Source: Sphingomonas sp. Leaf67 (lineage in GTDB: Bacteria > Pseudomonadota > Alphaproteobacteria > Sphingomonadales > Sphingomonadaceae). Taken from it: a stretch of 64,000 bases of DNA. How positions within the stretch are numbered: position 1 is the first letter of the stretch; every line of letters begins with the position of its first letter. The stretch lies in contig NZ_LMLP01000001.1 in the NCBI RefSeq assembly GCF_001421965.1, positions 1,048,711-1,112,710 of the forward strand, given 5' to 3'. Shown piece after piece: positions 35,508 to 43,993 of the stretch. Position numbers and translations under genes: made by a program. Under the pieces are notes generated by a model. It was not told where the DNA came from and made no database searches. It saw only the letters and a list, made by a program, of their open reading frames with translations.

Positions 35508-36118
35508 GCCTCCACGCCTGCGAGGCGGGCTGCATCTGCCAGCATCTGTTCGGAATGGTTCAGACCGTCGAACATGTCGCGCTCAACCATGAACGCTATC
35601 TTGGCATGGAAGTCGGCGGACGACGTAACGGGGAACCGGGCGACGTCCCATTCTGCCGCGGCGTTGCGGTCACTGTATTCGTTGCTTGCGGCTGTGGCGG
35701 CGGTCAACCCGACTTCACGACGGGCGCGCTCGACCTGACGCTGGCGGCGCAGATCTGCCGCCACGAACCGACGCAGCGGTTCGCGCTTTCCGCGCCCCCG
35801 GTTCGGGTGTCCGGCAAGGATGCTGCGGGCTAGCCGCGCCGCATGGGGATCGGCAGTCGTCCAGTAGGTTTCATCCGGCCGATTAACCGGCACCGTCACA
35901 TGTGGAATGCGGGCAATTGCGGCCTCTGCGCGTTCGTGCGCCGGTATCTCGACCTCGTAGTAATGCTTGTCGGAACGGGCCATGGTTTCCCGTGCCGCAT
36001 CAATCAACTCGGCCAGCTTGACAGATACCCCATTCGCGGCAGCGGTCGCGGGCGTCGGACACGCGGCGATCGGCAGAACGGCAACGGCCGCCATCAGGTT
36101 ACGTCGGGTAGCGAGCAT
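35504..36118 (-). CDS. Hypothetical protein with Tat-like or lipoprotein-like N-terminus
   Basis: The 204-residue product begins with 'TRRNLMAAVAVLPIAAC', a twin-arginine followed by a hydrophobic run and a cysteine, suggesting export and possibly lipidation. The rest is charged and helical with no recognised domain. It is the only member of the operon with an export signal, and it overlaps the downstream gene by four bases. Confidence 0.6.
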   Translation of the reverse strand: MLATRRNLMAAVAVLPIAACPTPATAAANGVSVKLAELIDAARETMARSDKHYYEVEIPAHERAEAAIARIPHVTVPVNRPDETYWTTADPHAARLARSILAGHPNRGRGKREPLRRFVAADLRRQRQVERARREVGLTAATAASNEYSDRNAAAEWDVARFPVTSSADFHAKIAFMVERDMFDGLNHSEQMLADAARLAGVEA

Positions 36119-36121
36119 GTG

Positions 36122-36397
36122 TCAGCCCTCCCGCGCAACAAGGCAACCGTTGGCGGCATGCCGGGTGAACAAGCGCTGGCAAGCGTCGGCAGCGATGACA
36201 GCCTCGATTGCTTCCTTCTGCCGCACCGTGGACGCGCGGTGCTGGCCGGCGAGTAGGCGAGCATAGGCGTCAGGGTTGCCGGTGCGCAGGTGCTGACGCG
36301 CCATGTCGACGGTCTTCGTTGCAATCGAGGTAAGGGCGGGAACTGCGCGCACGGTCTTGGCCGGACGCACGTGGGGCGTTAGGGTCTTCATAGCCAC
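36122..36397 (-). CDS. Hypothetical basic protein, first gene of the small-gene operon
   Basis: The 91-residue, basic protein has no recognised domain. GTG at 36397 is favoured, since AGGAG lies six bases upstream; the ATG at 36391 would be 12 bases away. The promoter must lie in the 150-base gap shared with the divergent XRE regulator. Confidence 0.6.
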   Translation of the reverse strand: MAMKTLTPHVRPAKTVRAVPALTSIATKTVDMARQHLRTGNPDAYARLLAGQHRASTVRQKEAIEAVIAADACQRLFTRHAANGCLVAREG

Positions 36398-36503
36398 TTC
36401 GATCTCCTAGTGATCGTTTGGTTAGGCCGGGTTTGGAGGGCTCAATCTCCTCTCCCGGCCGTCACTGGTAGATTTTGTACCACTTCTCACGAGCGTCCGC
36501 AAT

Positions 36504-36533
36504 AGCCCGTGGCAGTTCGCTGCCGTTCGGGCT
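36504..36533. promoter_or_regulatory. Compound hairpin in the divergent promoter region
   Basis: AGCCCG and CGGGCT enclose a second stem, GGCAG-TTCG-CTGCC. It lies 11 bases before the XRE gene and about 110 bases from the divergent operon. A terminator is not expected between divergent genes, so an operator or leader structure is more likely. Confidence 0.4.
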
Positions 36534-36544
36534 AAGACCGCCTT

Positions 36545-36784
36545 ATGCCGGTTAGCGTAGGTCAATGTCGGGCGGCGCGCGCCCTACTAGGTTGGACAAT
36601 CGCCGAACTAGCGGAAGCTGCGGGCGTTGGCGTGATGACCGTCAACCGCTTCGAGAACGGCAAGACGGTCAACGCCGCATCGGCCATCGCTTTGGAAAAG
36701 GCACTGCTGGCCGCTGGCGTTATTCTCATAGCTACCGGCGGCCACACGTCCGAGGGTGGTGAAGGCGTAAGGCTGCAGGACTGA
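36545..36784 (+). CDS. XRE-family transcriptional regulator
   Basis: The 79-residue protein is a single XRE helix-turn-helix: 'CRAARALLGWTIAELAEAAGVGVMTVNRFENGKT'. It matches short phage- and element-borne repressors. It is divergent from the 33.0-36.4 kb operon and is its likely regulator. Confidence 0.88.
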   Translation: MPVSVGQCRAARALLGWTIAELAEAAGVGVMTVNRFENGKTVNAASAIALEKALLAAGVILIATGGHTSEGGEGVRLQD

Positions 36785-36923
36785 GCGACGCGATCAACCC
36801 GCAAGGATAGAATTCACCGCGCGTTCGGCATCTATGCCAAGCGTAACCGCTTCCGCACGATCCATGCCCGGTAACGCGATCAAGATGGCTTGATGTCGCG
36901 CCGCTATGCTATGGGTCGAGACT

Positions 36924-37295
36924 ATGCTCGACCCGCATTCCGTCCTTGGCATTCAACAGAACGCTGAGCCGGAAGTGATTGATGCCGCCTACCGCGCGCT
37001 AATGAAGAAGTACCATCCCGACCACTCTGGTCCGGACGGCCTCGAAAAAGCCAAAGCAATCACTCTTGCATATGCGGCCTTGAAGGGCCGCACACCTGAA
37101 CGCCCCTTCGGTGCGCCAGACACCGGCTCGGGATTGAGGCCAACACCCATGCCGGACGCGGGCCCGTCTAACGGACACATCGACTATTTGCCGACGCCGC
37201 CGCTTCGGATGGGCGTAAGGCTCGGGTTCGCTATGCTGGCACTATTCGGCATTCCGCTTCTAGGCGCCGCCATTCTGAAACTCGCTGGTGGCTAG
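36924..37295 (+). CDS. J-domain protein with C-terminal membrane helix
   Basis: The 123-residue protein has an N-terminal J domain ('LDPHSVLGI', then 'YHPDHSG' with the HPD motif, about residues 30-32) and a C-terminal hydrophobic helix (about 100-120), with a proline-rich linker. It would recruit DnaK to the membrane. ATG 36924 fits the usual J-domain start; an in-frame start at 36906 exists. It converges on the large phage-like gene with a four-base overlap. Confidence 0.85.
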   Translation: MLDPHSVLGIQQNAEPEVIDAAYRALMKKYHPDHSGPDGLEKAKAITLAYAALKGRTPERPFGAPDTGSGLRPTPMPDAGPSNGHIDYLPTPPLRMGVRLGFAMLALFGIPLLGAAILKLAGG

Positions 37296-40200
37296 CGTTC
37301 GTCGTTGTCCCGAGGCGTTGACGCGACGACTGCGGCTGCAAGACGTCCGGCCCGTGCCGCATCAACCAGCGCGTCGATGAAGCCAGCGGCCTGTTCATCT
37401 GCTTTAGCGTTTCCTGTGCGCGCAGCTGCCGCACCACGAGCAGCGCGGCCAGCGGTTTCACGCGCGGCTTCTTCGGCACCGTAGCTGGTCATCCCGGCCA
37501 ACGTCCTGCTCGCTTCCGCCGTCGCCTTTGCCTGCTTGACCAAGCCGCTCGCCACATCGATCGCGGGCCCGATGAGTGGAATGCCCGAGAACTTGACTGC
37601 CATTGGGGCAAGAAAGCGCATCAGCTTGAATGCCGACCCACTCGGGTTCGTCGTGCCGCTGATCGGAATTGTCGCCTCGCCGATCACCCGTCGCAGGCTC
37701 ATCAGTCGGTCGAAGTCGGCTTCATCCAACAGGATTTTCAACTTCGGGATGCCGAAGCGCAGGATCGCGCTGTTCAACTTCGCGCCGTTGATAGTCGCCA
37801 CCGGCCCGCTGCCGAGGTTGCTGTTCGCCGTATATGCTTTGTCAATGATACCCCCAATGCCCTCCGCCTGGATGGCACGCCACGCCCCTTTGCTCGTCGG
37901 CGTCGAGTTCCCCAGCAGTACCGCCTTCACGCGGCGCAGGTTGCTCACCTCGCCCGACAGCACTTCGCTGACCGCTCGTTCCGGCAGTACATTGTCGGTT
38001 CGGGTACCCTTCTTCCAGTCGACCAGCCTCTGCACCACGTCCTTGGCGGCGAACGTTTCCTTCTGCTCGACAACCGCGCGGCGAGCCTGCCGCAGCTTCT
38101 CGCCTACAGGTCCGTCAACGCCACTCCGCGCAGCGGCTTCGACTGCCGCCTCGACAGCATCGTCCACCGCCCCCTTGATCGGCTGCGACAGTTTGCGCGG
38201 GCCATCGACGGCATACTGCGCGCTGATCGCCTTGCGGAATTGCTCTGCATTCCCGACCGTCAGCGGTTCAGGATCGCCGTAAAACTGCACCTTGCGTCCA
38301 TCGGACAGGGTTACGGTCGTGAGCCCATCCTCCGCAGTGACGGCGTTCTTGCCGATCATGCCGTAGCGCGCCATTTCCTGCCGGATGACGTTCTTGACGC
38401 TATCGGGCACGTCTGCCTCGACCAGCGCACGCTTCGCGGCCGAGGCAATGCCTTCGACGTCTAGTGCCAACCCGTTCCTGCCCATCGCGTTCGCTTCGCG
38501 ATAGAGCGTGTTGATGCCATCCTTGCCCCGGTCCCGAAGCTCGCGCAGGGCGTCGACAACGACCCGACCGCGATCCGCCCGCGTCATGTCGGCAGACCCG
38601 AACGCGTCGCGGAACTTGCTGGCGGCTTCCCTGATCCTGTCCGCCTGGTCCATCAGGAACGTGCGAGCCTTGTCGCCCTCGCCAGATGCCTGCGCACGTA
38701 GCGTCTGCTCCGTGTCCTGGATCGCGAAGTCTTGGGTCGCTTGCCCCCGCGTGAGGGGAATGCCCAACGCTTCTGCCTCGCGCGTCCGATCAGCAGCTGC
38801 CCGCGTACCGCGGACTGGGGACGGAGCATCAGCAGGCGACACACCCACGTCAGGATCGCGGACGGGCACAGGCGCTTGTTCTGTAGCCGCAGTCGCCGAG
38901 GGCACTGGCGCATCCGTTGAGGTAGCCCGATCGGCGGCCGCGCGAGCTGCTTCCAAGTCCTGGCGCGCCTGGTACAGCTTCGCTTGTGCGGCGGCCAACG
39001 CTTCCGGGTCGGTGCGGCTGGGACGGTTAGCGTCGAGAGAGATCGTCTCCCCGTTCTGCAACTCAACGCGGCCGCCGGCACGGCCCACGTCCTCAAGGGC
39101 CGTGCGTACCCTGCCCTCGGCTTCCACTACCTCGGGAGTACGGTCTACCCCTGCGCGCGAAGTGCCTGCCGGTACGGGGCTATCGTCATAGGCTTGCCGA
39201 ATTTCGTCGGGCGTGAACCCATGCCGGGCGACCAGTTCCTGTCCGTCCTCAGTCAGTTCACCAGCACGATCCAAGACAACTTCACGGGGAGTTGTCGCCG
39301 GCATTTCGGCAGCTCGACGGCTAGGGAAGCGCCCAGCGGCGCGTTCGGTCACGATTGCGCCACCGATGCCCAACCCGCCACCAACAACGCCTGCTACCAA
39401 CTGCCCCGCAGGACCATAGCCCGCCTGTCGGGCGCCTTCCGCCGACGCACCGCTAAGACCACCTGATACGGCATCACCGATCGGTGCAGCAGCAAGTGCA
39501 CGGCTCACCGTCCCCGCCGCACCGGGCAGCTTTGCAATCGTGCCAGCAGATCCCGCGCCATAAGTCAGTAAGCCCCCTGCGGCACCACGCTCGACCGCAG
39601 ACGCCATCTTTTCGGATGCGAATTGCGGCTTGGACAGTCCCATCATATCCGCGACGTTGACGGACGGGTCGTTTGCCATTGGCAAGGCCCCGCCTGTCAG
39701 ACGCTGCGGTAGGCCAGTTGCGTTCAACAGCGAATTGACCGGGTTCATTACCAGTCCGGCAACGTCCCCTGTCCCCTCGATAACCGCGCGCAAACCGATC
39801 CCGAAACCGCGCTTGGCTTCCTCACCGGCGGTCATTGGCCGCCAAGGATTCAGCTTCGCGCCGCGCGGAAGAGCGGCGATACCTTCGCGCAAGTCCTCGT
39901 CGACTTGCTTGCGCTGTTGAACCGTCATCCCGCTGTTCATGTCGTTGTAGGCGCGGACCACTCCGGCCGGCAGTACAGGGGCGGCAGGCGTCCGCTTCAA
40001 TTTTCCACCGGGCGGCAGAAGGATCGCACCGGCGTTCACGTCATGCTCGAACTGTGCAGCTTGTTCGGGTGACATGCGGTCTTGGCGATAGGCGATATAC
40101 ACCTTGGCCAAGCTGGGTCCCGCGTCAGCTTCGCGTTCCCGTTCACGGCGAGCCTGCACCCGTTCGAACGTCGATTGTCCACCCTGCGCCACACTTCCCC

Positions 40201-40600
40201 CCTGCCCGGTTACTCGACCGACATAAGCCCGCGTAATCGGGCCATGCTGCCGCCGATCGGTCCCGCCATGGTATTCAGCAACCGCTGCTTCTCGGCTGCC
40301 GCCATTTCGCTCAAGGCTCTCCTTCAGCAAGTATCCGGCAGCCAAAGCCGCTTGCTGCGGTCCGGCGTAGGCATCGACGCCATACTTGCGCATCACCGCC
40401 GCGCGGGTGGCAGGTATAATTTGATAGACCGATCGAGCTCCTGCCGATGAGACGGCATCCGCGTTGCTGCGTTCCCCGCGAACCCGAATGCCAGACAACA
40501 AGCCTGTCGGCAGCCCAAGACGAGTCTCGACGTTGCGGTCGATACCGTCGTATTCCGGGTCGCGGAATGACGTAGGCGAGCGGCGCGTCGCTGCGGGCAT
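37292..40600 (-). CDS. Large phage internal virion/ejection protein with N-terminal lytic transglycosylase domain
   Basis: The 1102-residue protein begins with an SLT-like domain (about 20-130): 'LGLPTGLLSGIRVRGE', 'VSSAGA', 'YQIIPATRAAV' and 'YHGGTDR'. The remainder is a long alanine-rich region with coiled-coil stretches. This matches podovirus ejection proteins (P22 gp16 or T7 gp16-like in role) that enter the periplasm and open peptidoglycan during DNA injection. The gene is intact over 3.3 kb. It overlaps the upstream gene by one base. Confidence 0.75.
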   Translation of the reverse strand: MPAATRRSPTSFRDPEYDGIDRNVETRLGLPTGLLSGIRVRGERSNADAVSSAGARSVYQIIPATRAAVMRKYGVDAYAGPQQAALAAGYLLKESLERNGGSREAAVAEYHGGTDRRQHGPITRAYVGRVTGQGGSVAQGGQSTFERVQARREREREADAGPSLAKVYIAYRQDRMSPEQAAQFEHDVNAGAILLPPGGKLKRTPAAPVLPAGVVRAYNDMNSGMTVQQRKQVDEDLREGIAALPRGAKLNPWRPMTAGEEAKRGFGIGLRAVIEGTGDVAGLVMNPVNSLLNATGLPQRLTGGALPMANDPSVNVADMMGLSKPQFASEKMASAVERGAAGGLLTYGAGSAGTIAKLPGAAGTVSRALAAAPIGDAVSGGLSGASAEGARQAGYGPAGQLVAGVVGGGLGIGGAIVTERAAGRFPSRRAAEMPATTPREVVLDRAGELTEDGQELVARHGFTPDEIRQAYDDSPVPAGTSRAGVDRTPEVVEAEGRVRTALEDVGRAGGRVELQNGETISLDANRPSRTDPEALAAAQAKLYQARQDLEAARAAADRATSTDAPVPSATAATEQAPVPVRDPDVGVSPADAPSPVRGTRAAADRTREAEALGIPLTRGQATQDFAIQDTEQTLRAQASGEGDKARTFLMDQADRIREAASKFRDAFGSADMTRADRGRVVVDALRELRDRGKDGINTLYREANAMGRNGLALDVEGIASAAKRALVEADVPDSVKNVIRQEMARYGMIGKNAVTAEDGLTTVTLSDGRKVQFYGDPEPLTVGNAEQFRKAISAQYAVDGPRKLSQPIKGAVDDAVEAAVEAAARSGVDGPVGEKLRQARRAVVEQKETFAAKDVVQRLVDWKKGTRTDNVLPERAVSEVLSGEVSNLRRVKAVLLGNSTPTSKGAWRAIQAEGIGGIIDKAYTANSNLGSGPVATINGAKLNSAILRFGIPKLKILLDEADFDRLMSLRRVIGEATIPISGTTNPSGSAFKLMRFLAPMAVKFSGIPLIGPAIDVASGLVKQAKATAEASRTLAGMTSYGAEEAARETAGRAARGAAAARTGNAKADEQAAGFIDALVDAARAGRLAAAVVASTPRDNDER

Positions 40601-41967
40601 CAGCGACCAAACTCCATGTACGAACGCGGGGGAAGCTGTTGCCTCCCCGCCGTTGCCGCACTCTGCTGCTGGTAGGCGCCGAAGGTCGTGCCCCTTGGAA
40701 TTTGCACGCCGTTGACCGTCAGGTCGCGCTTGGCAGTTCCGAGATTGCCGTTACCTGCGATCCATTCGGCACGCGCGTTATCGTTCGCAGCGGCGATGTC
40801 CTGCATCTTCGCCATGCCCTTCAACCACGACACGATGTAATCCCTCGGCGCGGTTGGCGGGGGGAAGCCCTCGCGCGCAAGTTTGATGTCCTTGTCGCTT
40901 GCAGGACCAGGGGGAAGCGACTTGATGGCGGCGTTGTTGACCAACTGCTGGTATCGACCGCGGAGTGTCGACACGCCGTCCTGCACGCCGAACGTGCGCT
41001 TGCTGAATTCGGTCAGGTCGGAGAATGCGCCACCGCGGGCAGGCGACGCGCTGAACTCGTCGGCAAGGACGCGGGTCTGTTGAGCAAGTGCCGTATTCGA
41101 TGCACCAGACACGACGGCAGTGTTCATGATCTGCACCGATCCCGGATCCGGTCGCGCGCCCGCTGCCTCCATCTCCTGCAACTTCAGTTCGACGTTGGTC
41201 GTGAGGGTGTCCCGCGCAATCTCGACCTGCGCTGCTCGGGTCGTGATCTGGCTGTCGACGTTCCGACGGTTCGCCTCGTCGTTCAGCAAATTGGACCGGA
41301 TAATCTGCGGGGCATAGGTCGCTTCGGTCTCGGCCTTGCTGGCTTCTGCCACCGCACGACGCCGCTGCGCCGGGAACAGCGCACCCGCCCGGTCATCCTC
41401 GTTCAGCTTGGCGACGGTATCAGCCAGCTTCTCCGGTCCTACGATCGCACCGATTAGCCCGGTCATCTGCACCGCTGCCAAGGACGGATTTTCCCGCATC
41501 AGCTTAACCATCGCTTCATCGTCGGAAACGTCGTCACCCGCCTTGCGATCGATCGTGATGCGTTGCTCGGCCTGTGCGATGGCATCGTCTACCCGACCGC
41601 CCATCAGCAGCGCGCGCGTGGTACCGAGGAATCGCAGGTCCGATTGGTTCTGCGCGTCCTCTCGCAGCTTCCAAGCTTCTGTGATCGGTTCACGGAGCTC
41701 AGGGAAACTCGTGATCAACGACAGGGCGCCTTGATGCGTCGGCCGGGTCTGGAATTGCTGTAGGGCAAGGTCGCGCTGGCCGACGCGCTGCCGTGCGTCC
41801 TGTGCCGCGATCTGCCGAGCCTGCATCTCCTGCTCAGCGGCGACGTTGCCGAGCTTCGCCGACTGAAGCTGCTCGACCCCCAACTGCTGCCGCAGGGTTT
41901 CAGCTTGCAGTTCGGGCATGAGCATCGCGGCGTTGCGCTGGACGGCGGAGTAATCGAACATGCTCAT
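40600..41967 (-). CDS. Probable phage DNA-transfer/ejection protein (gp20-like in position)
   Basis: The 455-residue protein is rich in Gln, Ala and Arg with long amphipathic helices ('LQAETLRQQLGVEQLQSAKL'), typical of internal virion proteins. No enzymatic motif is seen. The length and the order (221-455-1102 residues) mirror the gp7-gp20-gp16 ejection set of P22-like phages. The assignment rests on order and composition. Confidence 0.6.
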   Translation of the reverse strand: MSMFDYSAVQRNAAMLMPELQAETLRQQLGVEQLQSAKLGNVAAEQEMQARQIAAQDARQRVGQRDLALQQFQTRPTHQGALSLITSFPELREPITEAWKLREDAQNQSDLRFLGTTRALLMGGRVDDAIAQAEQRITIDRKAGDDVSDDEAMVKLMRENPSLAAVQMTGLIGAIVGPEKLADTVAKLNEDDRAGALFPAQRRRAVAEASKAETEATYAPQIIRSNLLNDEANRRNVDSQITTRAAQVEIARDTLTTNVELKLQEMEAAGARPDPGSVQIMNTAVVSGASNTALAQQTRVLADEFSASPARGGAFSDLTEFSKRTFGVQDGVSTLRGRYQQLVNNAAIKSLPPGPASDKDIKLAREGFPPPTAPRDYIVSWLKGMAKMQDIAAANDNARAEWIAGNGNLGTAKRDLTVNGVQIPRGTTFGAYQQQSAATAGRQQLPPRSYMEFGR

Positions 41968-42632
41968 CAGAACATCCCCCCGAGTTTGGCGAGGGTTCCA
42001 GCTTGCTTTGCCAGACCCGACTTCAACTGCTCACCGAACGCCTCGTCCAGGAACTTCCCTGCTTGGTTCCACATGTTCGCGTTCACGCCCGCGCGGATAT
42101 TGTGCTTCATCGCTGTAGCGTCGCCAATCGAGTCGTATAGACCGGTTGTGGCGTTCGCCTTGTTCGCGCCAAGTTGAGCGACCGACCCCGTTGCGCCCAT
42201 ACCCATGCCGGCCAGCCCGCTGAGGTTGGCAAGCTGCTGCTGAACGAGCTGCGACAGCACGTCCGACCGGAAGTCCGCGAGGCCGCGCTGCGTGTTGCCG
42301 CCACGGATGCCGCCAGTCGCGGACGCATTCTGCAACAGCGCTTCTTCGCCGTTCCGGACGAGCGAGCCGAACATCGGCGATGCCTCAAGCGCATCAATGG
42401 CCGCGGTCTGTTGATCGCCGCCACCCAGCCCGAGCAGTCCGCTCATCTGGCTAAGGGCGCCTGTCCCGGCGCTGAGGTAGGGCATGAAGTCGGCACGCGA
42501 CTGATCGTACTGACGCGCCTGTTCAGCGATGCCCTTGTTCGCTGCATCTATCTGAGCGGCAGCCGCTTTCGTAGCGCCTCTCTTTTGTGCGCCGCCGCCG
42601 AACAGACCCCCCACAAACGAAAAAATGCCCAT
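41967..42632 (-). CDS. Probable phage DNA-transfer protein (gp7-like)
   Basis: The 221-residue protein has a glycine-rich N-terminus ('GGLFGGGAQKRG'), the 'FMPYLSAGTGALSQMSGLLGLGGG' segment and 'ALLQNASATGGIRGGNTQRGL', features seen in small phage ejection proteins. It overlaps the next gene by one base. It is the second gene of the cassette. Confidence 0.65.
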   Translation of the reverse strand: MGIFSFVGGLFGGGAQKRGATKAAAAQIDAANKGIAEQARQYDQSRADFMPYLSAGTGALSQMSGLLGLGGGDQQTAAIDALEASPMFGSLVRNGEEALLQNASATGGIRGGNTQRGLADFRSDVLSQLVQQQLANLSGLAGMGMGATGSVAQLGANKANATTGLYDSIGDATAMKHNIRAGVNANMWNQAGKFLDEAFGEQLKSGLAKQAGTLAKLGGMF

Positions 42633-42641
42633 CGTAATTCC

Positions 42642-42980
42642 TCAATGCATGGTGGGTTCGACAGTGATCCCGAGATTGCCAAAAAGTTCGGCGGCGAGCG
42701 CATTCCACATTGAGCCGGACCACAAAGCACCGGTCAGATCAGGATGCGCGGTCAGCAGTGCGTCCCATACCCCGGCTTCGGTCAGCCCCAGCCGATCGGC
42801 AGCGGTGCGGGCGAACGTCTGTGCGATGCAGATGGCGACACCCGGCCCCATCGCTTGCGCTCGATGAATGGCCAGCAATGCCTCGCCGACGTTCGCGAAC
42901 TGTATGGGGGTATAGGTGGGCGCCGGAGGGGTCTGCGTGACCCTGGCCAGGACTTCCGCGAATGGAGTGAACAGTCCCAT
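42642..42980 (-). CDS. Hypothetical phage-associated protein
   Basis: 112 residues, alanine-rich, no recognised domain. It lies nine bases before the gp7-like gene in the same direction and is the first gene of the ejection cassette. A plus-strand nuclease gene begins about 170 bases beyond, so nothing of the head or tail modules precedes it. Confidence 0.6.
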   Translation of the reverse strand: MGLFTPFAEVLARVTQTPPAPTYTPIQFANVGEALLAIHRAQAMGPGVAICIAQTFARTAADRLGLTEAGVWDALLTAHPDLTGALWSGSMWNALAAELFGNLGITVEPTMH

Positions 42981-43150
42981 TGTCCTTGCTCCTATGGATG
43001 GATGCAGGGCACACCGACCGTGTTCGCCCGCCTGCGAATTAGATCGAACTGTACCTCACGATGGTCCGCCTAGCGCATGGGCAGTTATGGGCAGTTGGAG
43101 AACTTACGGCGAACGTTGCTGAAACGGCGCTTCCACCGTACCACGTATCA

Positions 43151-43579
43151 ATGCTCATAGCCGTATTGCTTGCCAGCGCCGCTATCCCCGCGGGGAAACC
43201 GTTCAATTGCACACCTACCCGCGTGTGGGATGGCGACGGGCCGGTCTGGTGTCGCGAAGGACCGCGCTTACGTCTCGCCGGTATCGCAGCACGAGAGCGT
43301 GACGGAACGTGCCGGACGAACCAGCCGTGTCCAAGGGCATCGGCGGAAGTCGCGCGTGACACGCTGGTGGAGCTTTTGGGCAAGAAAAACGGGCGATCGC
43401 GACAGGGGCATATCCTCGTTCGCGGACCGACGCTGCGTTGCGTATCGAATGGAAGCGCAGGCCGTGGACGAACAGGTGGTTGGTGCGTATCGCCGAAGAA
43501 CGGCGACGTTTCATGTGCAATGGTGGCGAGCGGCACGGTGCTGCGATGGCAACGGTACTGGCGCAGGCATCGTTGTTGA
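43151..43579 (+). CDS. Secreted thermonuclease-like (SNase) protein
   Basis: The 142-residue protein starts with a short signal-like segment ('LIAVLLASAAIPAG') and then has the SNase pattern 'RVWDGDGPVWC', 'LRLAGIAARERDGTC', with paired cysteines that suggest disulphides. The usual catalytic arginines and glutamate are only partly evident, so activity is uncertain. The ATG at 43151 starts at the signal. It is the first of three plus-strand genes between the phage cassette and the RTX-like gene. Confidence 0.7.
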   Translation: MLIAVLLASAAIPAGKPFNCTPTRVWDGDGPVWCREGPRLRLAGIAARERDGTCRTNQPCPRASAEVARDTLVELLGKKNGRSRQGHILVRGPTLRCVSNGSAGRGRTGGWCVSPKNGDVSCAMVASGTVLRWQRYWRRHRC

Positions 43580-43600
43580 ACCAGCACGGGCGACAGCGGC

Positions 43601-43786
43601 ATGACGAAGGAGGAGGAACGGTGGGCAGAAGCCCTACTCGCAATCCGCTTGCACGGCGACCGCGCACCCGACTGGATCGCCGAGCGGATCACGGCGCTGG
43701 CATACGCTGGCGACGAAGCGGGCGTCGCTCGCTTCATGGACATGGCTGCCCGTCTGGACGCGCTGAGCGACGGGACACGCCAGTGA
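43601..43786 (+). CDS. Hypothetical 61-residue helical protein
   Basis: The product is helical and charged ('MTKEEERWAEALLAIR'). No domain is recognised. Its stop overlaps the GTG of the next small gene, which supports both. Confidence 0.6.
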   Translation: MTKEEERWAEALLAIRLHGDRAPDWIAERITALAYAGDEAGVARFMDMAARLDALSDGTRQ

Positions 43787-43884
43787 AGCGATGGCGGGAA
43801 TGGCTGCTGTATGCGGAGGCCGCCGTGTTGACCTTCCTGACGGCTGCGGCACTGCTCATGGGGATTTGGGGAATGGTTCGTTGA
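43783..43884 (+). CDS. 33-residue single-span membrane peptide
   Basis: GTG at 43783 overlaps the previous stop (GTGA). The product is one hydrophobic helix ('AAVLTFLTAAALLMGIWG') with a basic, tryptophan-containing N-terminus. It is too short for most gene callers. Translational coupling is the main support. Confidence 0.5.
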   Translation: MKRWREWLLYAEAAVLTFLTAAALLMGIWGMVR

Positions 43885-43954
43885 GTAGCAGCGCTTCGGA
43901 ACTGACGGGAACGCGGCCTTCTATACGCCCTGCACAAAGAACGTCCGGGGGCCG

Positions 43955-43985
43955 GAGACCCCATCGCTAAGCGCGGCGGGGTCTC
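43955..43985. terminator. Inverted repeat between convergent genes
   Basis: Perfect 8-bp arms GAGACCCC (43955-43962) and GGGGTCTC (43978-43985) lie between the plus-strand peptide and the minus-strand RTX-like gene. A bidirectional terminator is the simplest reading. Confidence 0.55.
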
Positions 43986-43993
43986 ACAGGGGT

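Noticed and set aside
36504-36533. Reading the compound hairpin as a terminator
   Set aside because: It lies between divergent genes and has no T-run; kept as a regulatory candidate instead.
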